DNA of 64,000 nt, from positions 901,710 through 965,709 of the forward strand of contig NZ_JAYKKE010000001.1 of the NCBI RefSeq assembly GCF_036336025.1, in the 5' to 3' direction. A program made the position numbers and the translations under genes. Within the stretch, counting starts at the first letter, position 1; each line of letters opens with the position of its first letter. The notes beneath the pieces were generated by a model, which was given only the letters and a program-made list of their open reading frames with translations, did not search any database and was not told where the DNA came from. The stretch comes from Stomatohabitans albus (GTDB lineage: Bacteria; Actinomycetota; Nitriliruptoria; Euzebyales; Euzebyaceae). Positions 41,907 to 51,408 of this stretch are shown here, in pieces.

Positions 41907-42629
41907 TTACGCCGTATGAACTTGAGGGATAGGGTCTGAAAGCGGGTGAGTGGAATAGATCCCAACAAGCTCGGTTTTGGTAACCAACAGGTGTCGAAGA
42001 TTGAGGGACTTACCAGTCTTTAGAGGGTTTGAAATACGATTGACAGTGGTTTGTTTGACTGCCGATTCGGCCATCAGTTTAAGCGACAAGGTTAGACACC
42101 ATTCATCTACCACACCGGCATCGGACATTTGTGCATTTAAGGACGGACCGCCTTCACATAGGACCGTCTTGGCATGTTGTTCATCTCGCAGCCAAGGAAT
42201 CAACCAATCTGCACGAACCCGAGGTTCATTAATCTGGTGAACCTGTGCGCCAGCCTCGCGCCATGCACCAATACGTGAGGCGCTCACCTGGGACCCAGCA
42301 ACGATGAGGACGCGTTCAACGCCAGGTCCGAAGAGAGGGAGGTCAGTGGTTAATCGATCGCTGCCGGTAAGTACAACATGGCGGGCTTGGCGTGCCGGGC
42401 GTAGGCGTTCTTGAGCCACTGTGAATGCTGTGTTAACAACAACATCGGTATTTGAACGCAAGGCCACGATGGCGGCATGGTCAGCTTCACCACCGATGCC
42501 GCGACTGGACCCGTTAAGGGCGATATATCCGTCAAGTGTGGTGACCATGCCTACACGAACGTGAATGCCGGGCGTGTGGCGGGGTAAATCGTCGGTCACT
42601 TCCCACGCTGAAAAATCAAAGTCGCTCAT
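41907..42629 (-). CDS. RibD C-terminal (dihydrofolate-reductase-like) domain protein
   Basis: The protein has 240 residues. The RibD_C fold (PF01872) is indicated by VRVGMVTTLDGYIALNGSSRGIGGEADHAAIVALRSNTDVVVNTAFTV and the later TVLCEGGPSLNAQMSDAGVVDEWCLTLSLKL. It lacks the deaminase half of RibD. Many stand-alone members are NADPH reductases of unknown substrate. TATAGT lies seven bases before the ATG at 42629 and no ribosome-binding site is visible, so a leaderless transcript is likely. Confidence 0.82.
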   Translation of the reverse strand: MSDFDFSAWEVTDDLPRHTPGIHVRVGMVTTLDGYIALNGSSRGIGGEADHAAIVALRSNTDVVVNTAFTVAQERLRPARQARHVVLTGSDRLTTDLPLFGPGVERVLIVAGSQVSASRIGAWREAGAQVHQINEPRVRADWLIPWLRDEQHAKTVLCEGGPSLNAQMSDAGVVDEWCLTLSLKLMAESAVKQTTVNRISNPLKTGKSLNLRHLLVTKTELVGIYSTHPLSDPIPQVHTA

Positions 42630-42740
42630 GTGAAAAACTATAAGTGGGCGCACACCTGGCTATCTGGTGTAGGGCTTGTCTTGACGCTGGAGGGGCCAAT
42701 GGTGGTACACGTTTAAGTGTTGATAGGGCACACTGGTTCG

Positions 42741-43643
42741 ATGCCCACTGCTGCTCCCGCCTTGGACAATAGTCAAATCGTTTCCTTGCTCTTGAATTGG
42801 TTTGACCCGAAGAAACGCCCGCTGGCGTTTAGAGAGCGTAATGGTCTTTCTCCCTGGGCGATTTTGTTGAGTGAAGTGATGGCCCAACAAACTCAAGCTG
42901 ATCGGGCAGCTCAAAAGTGGAGTGAGTTTTTAGAGTGTTGGCCAACCCCTCACGAGATGGCAGCGGCCCCAAGGGCAGACATTATTGCTGCGTGGAGTGG
43001 GCTTGGGTACAACCGCCGTGCCGTTAACCTGCATCGGTGTGCCGAAGCGGTTGTTATCGAATACGACGGCAACCTACCTGACAGTACAGCAGCATTGGAA
43101 GGTCTACCCGGTATTGGGCCGTACACGGCGAGGGCGGTGATGGCCTTTGCATTTAATGCCCCCACGATGCCGGTGGACACGAATATCGCCCGAGTGATTT
43201 CACGACTATTGAATCGTGTGCTCGATCGCAAAGAAGCTCAGGCACTTGCCGACGAATTAGTTACTCAGACAGGCGCGCCGAGTGCAACGTTGACAGATGC
43301 CATCATGGACTTGGGTGCCACCATTTGTACCGCTAAGGCCGCAAATTGTGGGGTGTGCCCACTTGCTCAGCCGTGTGCCTACCGTGCCCAGGTTGAATTG
43401 AATCCCTTTGAAGCCCAAGACCCGGCGGCTAAGGGAGCGCATCGACCAATGAAGCAAGCTGCCTTTAACGGTTCTGACCGGCAGGTTCGGGGGGCAATTA
43501 TCCGTAGCCTCACCACGTTAAGCCCGATGAGTGAAGGTGAACTTACGCAACTTCACGGAGATAAAACGCCGCAACTACTCACGGCACTAGCTAAAGACGG
43601 GTTGATTGTTTCATTGGATAACAACCTTTGGGCGCTTCCATAA
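42741..43643 (+). CDS. mutY: A/G-specific adenine glycosylase MutY
   Basis: The protein has 300 residues. Features in order: the catalytic Glu in LLSEVMAQQTQ, the helix-hairpin-helix LEGLPGIGPYTARAVMAFAF, the catalytic Asp in PVDTNIARVISRLL, and a [4Fe-4S] cluster C-x6-C-x2-C-x5-C (CTAKAANCGVCPLAQPC). It removes adenine mispaired with 8-oxoguanine. The usual C-terminal NUDIX-like domain is replaced by a short winged-helix-like tail (GAIIRSLTTLSPMSEGELTQLHG). ATG 42741 is preferred over GTG 42717. Confidence 0.93.
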   Translation: MPTAAPALDNSQIVSLLLNWFDPKKRPLAFRERNGLSPWAILLSEVMAQQTQADRAAQKWSEFLECWPTPHEMAAAPRADIIAAWSGLGYNRRAVNLHRCAEAVVIEYDGNLPDSTAALEGLPGIGPYTARAVMAFAFNAPTMPVDTNIARVISRLLNRVLDRKEAQALADELVTQTGAPSATLTDAIMDLGATICTAKAANCGVCPLAQPCAYRAQVELNPFEAQDPAAKGAHRPMKQAAFNGSDRQVRGAIIRSLTTLSPMSEGELTQLHGDKTPQLLTALAKDGLIVSLDNNLWALP

Positions 43644-43857
43644 CCGCGATTTTCCGTGACGGTTGGAAAAAGAAACCGGTAATTCTTGGCTTTTTTGTGC
43701 GGAGACTCCTGTTCTTGGAGGAGTGGAGCAGGAACCACGGGTAAGCTCTGAAACTCATTCACATTCCCTATAAAGCGCTATTTGCCCTTGGCTTCGGGGT
43801 TTTTGTGCCGATAGCGTTCTGGCCTCTGCATTTAGGCACCTAGTAAACGGGAGAACT
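43644..43857 (+). promoter_or_regulatory. 214-base leader upstream of nhaA
   Basis: A possible mutY terminator (AACCG...CGGTT, about 43642-43664) is followed by paired segments (ACTCCTGTTCTTGGAGGAG at about 43705-43723) and a later GGCTTCGGGGTTTTTGTGCC. A structured leader sensing Na+ or pH would make sense for nhaA, but I could not match a known riboswitch consensus. Confidence 0.3.
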
Positions 43858-45393
43858 ATGACGAACCAAGATGAGTCCCCCCAGGAGGGTGACATGACCA
43901 ACGCAGAATCAAATGAGACACCACACACTAAGGGTGTCCGACTTGAGATTCACGAATCGCGGCCAGAACACCCAGAGGAGATGCTCCAGCCGCTCTACCG
44001 AGAGTCTGACCGCCCCTTGGCACGGGCATTGATTCAACCAGCTCGCCGCTTTGCACACACCGAGACAAGTGGCGGGTTTGTGCTCCTCGCCGCTGCGATT
44101 TTGGCGTTGATCCTGGCTAATTCACCACTCCATGAGGCCTATGAACATTTCATCCATATGCCTATTTTGATTGGCGACCCGAACGGGTTCCATATTGAGT
44201 TGGGGTTCACTCACTGGATTAACGACCTCGCCATGGCTGTGTTCTTCTTTGTGGCGGGCATGGAAATCAAACGCGAACTTGTTCACGGTGATCTCCGTGA
44301 CCCCCGTCGTGCCATGTTGCCGATCCTCGCCGCTGTGGGTGGTATGGCGGTACCGGCGCTGATTTACTATTTCTTCAACATGAATAACCCCGAAACGGCG
44401 CACGGATGGGGTATCCCGATGGCTACCGACATTGCCTTCGCTGTTGGGGTGTTGGCCCTCGTTGGTAAACGTGCACCTGCTGGTCTGCGGACATTCCTAC
44501 TTACGCTGGCCATTGTCGACGACATCGGCGGCATCTTGGTTATCGCATTTGTGTATACCTCAAGTTTGAACCTGCCTGCCTTGGGCTTGGCTGCTTTGAT
44601 AATTGTGGTGATTCTTGGCGCCAAACAGGCCAAGATTCAGTGGTTCCCGCTGTATTTCATTCTTGCGGCGTGCTTGTGGGTTGCGGTATTTGAGAGTGGT
44701 GTTCACGCCACAATTGCTGGGGTTATCCTCGGTCTATTGACTCCGGCCTGGCCATTCCAACCGCCTGAAGCGGTGACCGGTGTTATCTCTCAGCGCTTAA
44801 AGTCATTACTTAGCCGCGCTCCGAACGGTCAAGCCGATGAAGAAGAACAGACTGAGCTGTATGACATTCATGAGCTTTCCCTGCACGGGGTCAGTCCGTT
44901 GCATCGCCTAGAGAACGTGTTGCACGGGTGGAGTGCGTTTGTGGTGTTACCACTCTTCGCTCTCGTCAACGCTGGCATTGAGCTCTCCGGTGACGCCCTT
45001 GGCCGCATTTTCCACGACTCAGTAGGAATCGGTATTTTCCTTGGCCTGGTTCTCGGTAAGCCACTTGGGGTGATGCTCTTTAGCTTTATTGCTACAAAGT
45101 TCTTGGGCGCGAGCCTCCCTCGTGGATGTGGTTGGCTTGAAATGTCTGGTGTTGGGCTGTTGGCAGGTGTTGGCTTTACCGTTGCGATCTTTATCGCTGG
45201 TCTTGGCCTTGAGAATCCGGCTGATATTGATGCCGCCAAGCTGTCTATCTTGTTGGCCTCGCTTACGGCAGGCATTATCGGCTACGCCTTCTTGGTGTTC
45301 CGAGATGGTTCGCATACGTACCGCAGAGGTGCAAAAAGTGACAATGGTGATGAGCCTCAATTAGAGGGCGAAGCCGTTGTAACCCATCACTGA
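43858..45393 (+). CDS. nhaA: Na+/H+ antiporter NhaA
   Basis: The 511-residue protein has a cytoplasmic extension of about 60 residues (Glu/Asp-rich) followed by about twelve membrane helices. Diagnostic segments are FFFVAGMEIKRELVHGDLRDPRRAMLPILAAVGGMAVPALIYY, PMATDIAFAVGVLALVGKRAPAGLRTFLLTLAIVDDIGGILVIA with the two essential Asp residues (VDD), and GVHATIAGVILGLLTPA. It exports Na+ in exchange for H+. CGGGAGAACT lies upstream of the ATG. A terminator follows directly. Confidence 0.95.
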   Translation: MTNQDESPQEGDMTNAESNETPHTKGVRLEIHESRPEHPEEMLQPLYRESDRPLARALIQPARRFAHTETSGGFVLLAAAILALILANSPLHEAYEHFIHMPILIGDPNGFHIELGFTHWINDLAMAVFFFVAGMEIKRELVHGDLRDPRRAMLPILAAVGGMAVPALIYYFFNMNNPETAHGWGIPMATDIAFAVGVLALVGKRAPAGLRTFLLTLAIVDDIGGILVIAFVYTSSLNLPALGLAALIIVVILGAKQAKIQWFPLYFILAACLWVAVFESGVHATIAGVILGLLTPAWPFQPPEAVTGVISQRLKSLLSRAPNGQADEEEQTELYDIHELSLHGVSPLHRLENVLHGWSAFVVLPLFALVNAGIELSGDALGRIFHDSVGIGIFLGLVLGKPLGVMLFSFIATKFLGASLPRGCGWLEMSGVGLLAGVGFTVAIFIAGLGLENPADIDAAKLSILLASLTAGIIGYAFLVFRDGSHTYRRGAKSDNGDEPQLEGEAVVTHH

Positions 45394-45399
45394 TGAGTC

Positions 45400-45438
45400 G
45401 ATATGCGCCGTTCAATTTTGAATGGCGCATATCTTTTC
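45400..45438 (+). terminator. Terminator after nhaA
   Basis: A perfect 10-bp stem (GATATGCGCC / GGCGCATATC) with an inner TTCAA/TTGAA pair is followed by TTTTCT. It starts 6 bases past the nhaA stop. Confidence 0.9.
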
Positions 45439-45491
45439 TAGTTTTTAAACGTCCTTACCAATTAAGCCCTCGCCACAAGATTGGAGAACCC

Positions 45492-46547
45492 ATGGAGTTT
45501 TTGAATCCATCTTTGTTAAGCCTGCTCGCTCCTGGGCAGGTGTTGCGTGAAGGGATTGAGCGAATTATCAAGGCTGGCAAGGGCGCATTGATTGTGGTCG
45601 GCAATGATGAAGAGGTAGACGACATTCGTTCGGGTGGGTTCAGGCTCCGTACAAAGTTGACCGCTCAAAACTTATCTGAGGTCGCCAAAATGGATGGGGC
45701 GATCATTATCAGTGATAACGCTGAACAGATTATTTGGGCGAATGTGCACCTCGTTCCCAACGCCTCGTTAGAAACGCCGGAAACAGGAACCCGACACCGA
45801 ACCGCAGACCGAGTAGCCCAACAAACAGGTCGTGTTGTTATCACTGTTAGTGAATCAATGCAGATTGTGTCGGTATTCCAGGCAGGCGAAAAGTATGTAT
45901 TAGAGAGTGTTAGCCAGGTTCTCTTTAGAGGGAATCAAGCAATTAGTGCATTAGACCGTTATCGCAGTCGATTAGATGAAGTATCAACTATTCTTAACCT
46001 TTTAGAATTGGATACTGTAGCAACATTATTTAATGTTACGAATGTTATGAGGAGAGCTGAATGGGTGAACCGTTTAAGTCTCCAAATTGAAGATGCAATT
46101 TTATTGTTAGGCGATCAGGGCAATCTGTTACGTATTCAATTAGATGAATTACTGCATGGCGTAGATACGTTGCTCGATGACATTATCCGTGACTATGCTG
46201 CCTGTGATTCGGCATGTGCAACGGCGCGAGATGAATTAGCCAGTTTGAGTGATAACGAATTACTGGATGATGTGGCGATCGCAGGGATTCTTGGTATCGC
46301 AGCGAAAGAAGCAAACGAAGATCGGCATGTCACGCCGCGTGGCTATCGGCTGGTCCATCAGATTCAGCGCCTACCAAATGAGATCGGAGACAAGGCGGTG
46401 GAGGCTTTCCAAGATCTTGACCGTTTGCGTGAAGCAACCGCAGAGGAATTGCATCAGGTTGAAGGAATCTCGATGAGCCGTGCGCGGTTGATTCGTGACG
46501 GCCTTGAGCGCGTGGCGGTTTTGGCCCGTCAAGAGGTTGGTCTGTAG
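45492..46547 (+). CDS. disA: DNA integrity scanning protein DisA (diadenylate cyclase)
   Basis: The protein has 351 residues. The N-terminal DAC domain has the catalytic DGA (residues 68-70 in KMDGAIIIS) and the RHR motif (101-103 in GTRHRTADR). A helical spine follows, and then a C-terminal helix-hairpin-helix pair (RLREATAEELHQVEGISMSRARLIRDGLERV) binds branched DNA. It makes c-di-AMP from ATP. ATG 45492 is chosen with TTGGAG upstream; the frame stays open 33 codons before it, but that stretch is the nhaA terminator. Adjacent carD is a common actinobacterial arrangement. Confidence 0.95.
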   Translation: MEFLNPSLLSLLAPGQVLREGIERIIKAGKGALIVVGNDEEVDDIRSGGFRLRTKLTAQNLSEVAKMDGAIIISDNAEQIIWANVHLVPNASLETPETGTRHRTADRVAQQTGRVVITVSESMQIVSVFQAGEKYVLESVSQVLFRGNQAISALDRYRSRLDEVSTILNLLELDTVATLFNVTNVMRRAEWVNRLSLQIEDAILLLGDQGNLLRIQLDELLHGVDTLLDDIIRDYAACDSACATARDELASLSDNELLDDVAIAGILGIAAKEANEDRHVTPRGYRLVHQIQRLPNEIGDKAVEAFQDLDRLREATAEELHQVEGISMSRARLIRDGLERVAVLARQEVGL

Positions 46548-46690
46548 CGCAATCAGTTCGCTTTTTCCCTGGGTGCGTGGTACCTTCGTTTCCGTTGCTT
46601 GGTTTTGTTTCGACGTTTTTATAACGATTTCATTACCAGCTAGCGTGCAACGTAAGACCTATAACACATCGTTTCCAAGGGGAAGATCGC

Positions 46691-47173
46691 ATGTCCTACG
46701 CAGTCGGCGATACTGTTGTTTATCCGCACCATGGAGCTGCCGTCATCGAAGCACAAGAGACGCGCACACTAAAGGGGATCGAACGCCAGTATTTGGTATT
46801 GCGGCTGACGCACGGTGATATGACGATCAAGGTTCCAGCCGACCAAACCGAAGAAGTCGGCATTCGTAATGTCTGCAACGATGAGCAGATTGCCGCAGTC
46901 ATTGATGTGTTGAAGGTTCGTGACGCTAAGACGCAAACAAACTGGAGCCGCCGGTTTAAGTCTAATAATGAAAAACTTCGTTCAGGCGATATTCACAAAG
47001 TTGCCGAGGTGGTTCGTGATTTAACCCTTCGTGAGGGAGATAAAGGTCTTAGCGCCGGGGAGAAGCGTATGTTAGGTAAAGCCCGACAGGTTCTTGTGAG
47101 TGAACTTGCGGCTTCTCTGTGTAAAACAGATGAAGAGTCAGAACTGTATCTTGATGAAGTTCTTGCCGAATAA
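46691..47173 (+). CDS. carD: CarD-family RNA polymerase-binding regulator
   Basis: The 160-residue protein has an N-terminal RNAP-interacting domain (YAVGDTVVYPHHGAAVIEAQETRTLKGIERQYLVLRL) and a helical DNA-binding domain (WSRRFKSNNEKLRSGDIHKVAEVVRDLTLREGDKGLSAGEKRMLGKARQVLVSEL). It stabilises open complexes at rRNA and housekeeping promoters. AAGGGGAAG lies upstream. The 143-base gap before it likely contains its promoter. Confidence 0.95.
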   Translation: MSYAVGDTVVYPHHGAAVIEAQETRTLKGIERQYLVLRLTHGDMTIKVPADQTEEVGIRNVCNDEQIAAVIDVLKVRDAKTQTNWSRRFKSNNEKLRSGDIHKVAEVVRDLTLREGDKGLSAGEKRMLGKARQVLVSELAASLCKTDEESELYLDEVLAE

Positions 47174-47213
47174 GTTTTTTCTTTGATAACTATCCCCTAA
47201 GCGGCATATCCGT

Positions 47214-48251
47214 ATGTGGAAAGTATTCGGCCCATACTTTGTTGAAGCGGTACGTCTGTCTGTCGTGCTGATTGGCGCCGCGGTTGCGTTGCGTATACCT
47301 GAGTACTCTCTGCCCCGTGGCATCGTGGTTATTCTCGGTGCTGGTGTCGGGTATGTAGTTGGTGGTCTTCTAGGGCGCTGGTTCATCCGGAGAACCGATG
47401 TGGTTGAGCGCCAAATCAATCGGCTTTCAACCACACAGCTCATTGCGGGCACCATCGGTTTAATTGTTGGTGGCGTTGTCAGCCTCGTGATGATTCTGCC
47501 TATTTTGATTCTCGGGGCTACCGACCTTGCCGCAGCTTTTGCATTCTTTCTCATCGTGCTTGGGGCCTATTTCGGGGCGCGGATTGGTGATGAACGCGCC
47601 GACGACATGATGCGGTTCCTCGGTGCCGGTGGGCGTCGTGTTGGAGTTGGAGCTATCTCTGGCGCCGGATTCAAACTTGTGGATACAAGTGCGCTGATAG
47701 ACGGTCGCATTGTTCAGCTCTGTGCGACGAGTTTCATTGAAGGCGACTTGGTTGTTCCAAACTTTGTACTTGAAGAGCTTCAAGCGCTGGCAGATTCGTC
47801 TAATCCCGAAAAACGCCGCCGCGGGCAGCGCGGACTTGATGTACTTGGTGAGATTCAACAACTCAACACGGTTGGCGTAATCGTTATTCACGAAAACCCC
47901 CCAGTGGACGGCGTAGATGCCAAACTGTTGAACTTGGCTGAGGAGTCAGGAACAGCGATTTTGACGACAGACGGCAATCTCGTTCGTGTCGCTGAGGTGC
48001 GTTCCATTCCGGCGCGTAATATCAACCGGCTTGCTGAGGTGGTTCGTCCGCCGGTGTCCGTTGGCGATGCACTCGACTTGAGAATCGTCCGTATCGGTCG
48101 TGATCCTCACCAGGGGGTGGGGTTTTTGGCTGATGGATCAATGGTGGTTGTATCCAACGCCTCTGATTGTGTGGGCAAAGACCTTGAGGTGAAGGTCACG
48201 AGCTTGACTCAAACGTCCAATGGACGCATGATCTTTGCCACTATTGCCTAG
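47214..48251 (+). CDS. Membrane PIN-TRAM domain protein (YacL-like)
   Basis: The protein has 345 residues. Four membrane segments occupy residues 1-140 (VRLSVVLIGAAVALRIP, GIVVILGAGVGYVVGGLLG, LIAGTIGLIVGGVVSLVMILPILIL, LAAAFAFFLIVLGAYFGA). The PIN nuclease domain begins KLVDTSALIDGRIVQLC with its first catalytic Asp, includes VVPNFVLEELQALADSSNPEKRRRGQRGLDVL and AILTTDGNLVRVAE, and a C-terminal TRAM-like beta domain follows. YacL proteins lie with disA/carD or ispDF in many Gram-positives; the substrate is unknown. Confidence 0.9.
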   Translation: MWKVFGPYFVEAVRLSVVLIGAAVALRIPEYSLPRGIVVILGAGVGYVVGGLLGRWFIRRTDVVERQINRLSTTQLIAGTIGLIVGGVVSLVMILPILILGATDLAAAFAFFLIVLGAYFGARIGDERADDMMRFLGAGGRRVGVGAISGAGFKLVDTSALIDGRIVQLCATSFIEGDLVVPNFVLEELQALADSSNPEKRRRGQRGLDVLGEIQQLNTVGVIVIHENPPVDGVDAKLLNLAEESGTAILTTDGNLVRVAEVRSIPARNINRLAEVVRPPVSVGDALDLRIVRIGRDPHQGVGFLADGSMVVVSNASDCVGKDLEVKVTSLTQTSNGRMIFATIA

Positions 48252-48366
48252 GGATATGTTTGTCTAGGGACATGTTTCAAACTGGTCGGTTTTGCGGCAC
48301 CTTGCAGTCTTGTGGTACCTCGATGTAACTGAACCCCTGGTTGGGTTATGGGCATAAGCTGAGGTC

Positions 48367-48840
48367 ATGCGTATTGGTAATGGTGTAGATGTTCATGCTT
48401 TTTCGGATGACCCTAACCGCCTATTGGTCTTGGGTGGTGTCCAGATACCTGGGGCACAGGGTTTAGACGGGCATTCTGATGCAGACGTTGTTTTACATGC
48501 GATCGTTGACGCGCTCCTCGGTGCGGCTGCCCTTGGTGATTTAGGTTCCCTTGTTGGCATAGACCGCCCGGAAACTCATGGAGCATCAAGTGCGAGCTTT
48601 GTGCGAGCCGCTCTAGATGAACTTGCTGCTGCTGGATTTACTATCGGCAATGTAGACGCCACCGTCGTCGCCCAAACCCCTCGATTAAGTGGCGTTATTG
48701 CACAGATGCGTGATTCTGTAGCTCATCTTTTACGTGTTCCTACTACCCAAGTAAGTATTAAAGCAACAACGACGGACCGGCTTGGTGCTATCGGCAATAA
48801 CGAAGGTATTGCTTGTTTGGCTGTTGTGCTGATCGTTTAG
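48367..48840 (+). CDS. ispF: 2-C-methyl-D-erythritol 2,4-cyclodiphosphate synthase
   Basis: The 157-residue protein has metal-binding RIGNGVDVHAFSD (Asp and His of the zinc site), LDGHSDADVVLHAIVDALLGAAALGDLG and the nucleotide-binding end KATTTDRLGAIGNNEGIACLAVVLI. It performs the fifth step of the MEP isoprenoid pathway. ispD, which usually precedes it, is not present in this window. GAGGTC precedes the ATG. Confidence 0.95.
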   Translation: MRIGNGVDVHAFSDDPNRLLVLGGVQIPGAQGLDGHSDADVVLHAIVDALLGAAALGDLGSLVGIDRPETHGASSASFVRAALDELAAAGFTIGNVDATVVAQTPRLSGVIAQMRDSVAHLLRVPTTQVSIKATTTDRLGAIGNNEGIACLAVVLIV

Positions 48841-48928
48841 CGATGCACACCTGGTTCAAATGAAGGTATTGCCTGATGTTTTCAAAAAGCGCTGGTTTTG
48901 GTGATTAAATGAATACCTTATTTGTAGA

Positions 48929-50329
48929 ATGAACAAAATGCGCCTATTTAACACGCTTACACGCCAAGTAGAACCACTTATTCCTGAAGCGGTACAAAAC
49001 GGGGAGCGTCCATTTGGCATGTATAGCTGTGGGCCTACCGTTCAGGGGCCCGCGCACTTTGGGCATGCGCGTGCGGCGTTAATTCCCGATGTCATTCGCC
49101 GTGTGTTGGAGCACCGCGGTATCCCTGTGCTCCACCTGCGCAATATCACCGATGTAGATGACAAAATTATTGCTGTCGGTCAAGAAGAAGGGATTGACCC
49201 TGCCCAGGTGGCAGAGCATTTTTCACGCATTTTCCATCGTGAACTCAAACGGTTAAATACCTTAGAGCCTCATATCGAACCGCGGGCGACGGGCCATCTC
49301 ATTCAAATGATTGACATGATTCGTACCCTCATCGATAAGGGCCATGCCTATGCAGTAGATGGTGATGTGTTCTTTCGGGTCCGTACCAAGGCTGACTACG
49401 GCAAGCTCAGCGGTCGTAATGTTGACGATATGGTTGCGGGTGCCCGTATTGCGCCTGACGAGCGTAAGGAAGATCCGGCGGACTTCGCCCTTTGGAAAAG
49501 TGCTAAACCGGGTGAACCAGCGTGGCAGAGTCCGTGGGGATTAGGTCGACCGGGCTGGCACATTGAGTGCTCAGCAATGGCCACGCACTATTTGGGGCGA
49601 GGCTTAGATTTACATACGGGTGGGAATGACTTGATTTTCCCGCACCATGAAAATGAAATTGCCCAAGCTGAGGCGGCTACTGGACACGAACCGTTTTCTC
49701 GGCATTGGTTGCACAACGGCATGTTGAATATAGACGGTGAAAAAATGAGCAAGAGCCTGGGGAACTTCATTACCTTGGCTGAGGCGCTTGATCAGTATTC
49801 GGGACCGGTGCTTCGGTTGTACTACTTGCAGCACCACTACCGTTCACCAGTTAATTTTGCGGGTGAGCGGTTGGGGGAAACGATTCAGGCGTGGAACCGA
49901 GTACAAACCTTTGTTCGCAATGCCAGAGGCGTTGTCCTCGAAGGGGTGGAACCGGATCCGGCGTTGATGAAGGCTGCCGATGATGCCTTTGACGATGACT
50001 TGAATACACCTCAGGTCGTCAGTGTCATGTTTGACGCGGTTCGTGAGGGGAATAAAGCCCTTGCTAACGAAGATGTTTCCCTTGTTGCGACCTATCTAGC
50101 CACCGTTGATGGGTTGGCGTTCCAACTGGGGCTTGACCTTAGTGCTGGCCAGGACCGTGTTGATGATGACACGCACCTGGCTGACCTCGTTGAAGGGTTA
50201 TTGGCTATGCGCGCTGCGGCCAAGGCCGAAAAGAACTTTGGGTTGGCAGACCAGATCCGCAACCTCCTCGATGGGGCAAATATTCATATTGAGGATCGCC
50301 GTGATGGCACCTCTTGGAAGGCTCGCTAA
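48929..50329 (+). CDS. cysS: Cysteinyl-tRNA synthetase
   Basis: The class I synthetase has 466 residues. The HIGH-equivalent is in YSCGPTVQGPAHFGHARAAL (the Cys also binds zinc), further zinc ligands are in GWHIECSAM and GGNDLIFPHHENEIAQ, KMSKSLGN provides the KMSKS loop, and the C-terminal helical domain ends MRAAAKAEKNFGLADQIRNLLDGANIHIEDRRDGTSWK. The start is ATG 48929 or 48938 (RLFNTLTRQVEPL); no ribosome-binding site clearly decides. It overlaps rlmB by one base. Confidence 0.95.
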   Translation: MNKMRLFNTLTRQVEPLIPEAVQNGERPFGMYSCGPTVQGPAHFGHARAALIPDVIRRVLEHRGIPVLHLRNITDVDDKIIAVGQEEGIDPAQVAEHFSRIFHRELKRLNTLEPHIEPRATGHLIQMIDMIRTLIDKGHAYAVDGDVFFRVRTKADYGKLSGRNVDDMVAGARIAPDERKEDPADFALWKSAKPGEPAWQSPWGLGRPGWHIECSAMATHYLGRGLDLHTGGNDLIFPHHENEIAQAEAATGHEPFSRHWLHNGMLNIDGEKMSKSLGNFITLAEALDQYSGPVLRLYYLQHHYRSPVNFAGERLGETIQAWNRVQTFVRNARGVVLEGVEPDPALMKAADDAFDDDLNTPQVVSVMFDAVREGNKALANEDVSLVATYLATVDGLAFQLGLDLSAGQDRVDDDTHLADLVEGLLAMRAAAKAEKNFGLADQIRNLLDGANIHIEDRRDGTSWKAR

Positions 50330-51345
50330 TGGCTCGTTCATCGCAACCTAAACGCGCTAAGAATAATGAAAGTGGCCACCGCCGTGGACATGTACAGCGG
50401 CCAGGAGGCCAGCAACATGGCTCCCCTGGGCAACGTACAACGAAGGGGTCATCGGAGGATCGCGGTGGGAAACGCTCAGGTCACGCCCAGTCGCAAACGG
50501 TAGGGCAGAAGCCGGCCAAGAAGCCAGATACCCGCTCGGGGAATAAGCCGAACCGTAAGCCTCATCATCCGAAGGTCAAACGCCAGGGCCAACGAGAGCA
50601 ATTACCTAGACCCGCAGCGCTTGATATTCCTGAAGGCGCCCATCTCATTCCGGGCCGTCAACCTGTTACTGAATGGTTACGTGCGAAACACTCAATTAGC
50701 GCCATTTTCTGTGAACGGAATATCGACCTTTCACCAATCCCTGAGCTTGCCCAGGCTGCTGGTATCACGTTGGCGTACGCCGGTCGAGATCAGATGGACG
50801 AGGCTACGGGTGGGGTGATGCATCAAGGTGTGCTCGCGGTTGCACGACCATTGCCAGAACCGGCGCTTAGTGATCATCTCGGTCATGACCTTGTGGTGAT
50901 TGCTGATGGCATCACGGACGCCCGAAACCTTGGCGCCATTGCGCGAAGTGCTGAACAGGCTGGTGCCGGTTGCTTAATTGTGCGTGCACGGCGTGCCGCG
51001 TCCACAAGCCCTGCCGCCGAGAAAGCGTCAGCGGGTGCCTTTGCTTGGCTGCCGGTGATTACGGTGAGCAATATTTCTCATGCTGTAAATACGTTGAAAG
51101 ATGCTGGCATGTGGGCAGTCGCTCTTGATAGTGGTGATGATGCCCAGAACCTGCATACGCTCGGACTTATGGATGAGCGGGTGGCCTTAATTGTGGGAGA
51201 AGAAGGGTCGGGCATAAGCCGTGTCGTGCGTGAAAAGGCAGATGCTGTGGCCGAGATACCTATGGTTGGTCACCTAGATAGCCTAAATGCCAGTGTCGCG
51301 GCAGGAATTGCGCTATTTGAATGGGTGCGAAGGCACAATATGTAA
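50329..51345 (+). CDS. rlmB: 23S rRNA (guanosine-2'-O-)-methyltransferase RlmB (TrmH/SpoU family)
   Basis: The protein has 338 residues. Residues 1-95 are a basic, Gly/Lys/Arg/Gln-rich disordered extension common in actinobacteria. A SpoU substrate-binding domain (GRQPVTEWLRAKHSISAIFCERN) and the knotted SPOUT core follow, with motif 1 DARNLGAIARSAEQAGAGCLIV, motif 2 ALIVGEEGSGISRVVREKAD and motif 3 IPMVGHLDSLNASVAAGIALFEWVRR. It is translationally coupled to cysS (TAATG), a common pairing. Confidence 0.94.
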   Translation: MARSSQPKRAKNNESGHRRGHVQRPGGQQHGSPGQRTTKGSSEDRGGKRSGHAQSQTVGQKPAKKPDTRSGNKPNRKPHHPKVKRQGQREQLPRPAALDIPEGAHLIPGRQPVTEWLRAKHSISAIFCERNIDLSPIPELAQAAGITLAYAGRDQMDEATGGVMHQGVLAVARPLPEPALSDHLGHDLVVIADGITDARNLGAIARSAEQAGAGCLIVRARRAASTSPAAEKASAGAFAWLPVITVSNISHAVNTLKDAGMWAVALDSGDDAQNLHTLGLMDERVALIVGEEGSGISRVVREKADAVAEIPMVGHLDSLNASVAAGIALFEWVRRHNM

Positions 51346-51408
51346 CTTCATTCATACGCAGGGTAATAAGTTGGTGCTAAACCTTCCCCTCAAGCTATTT
51401 TGCTTGGT

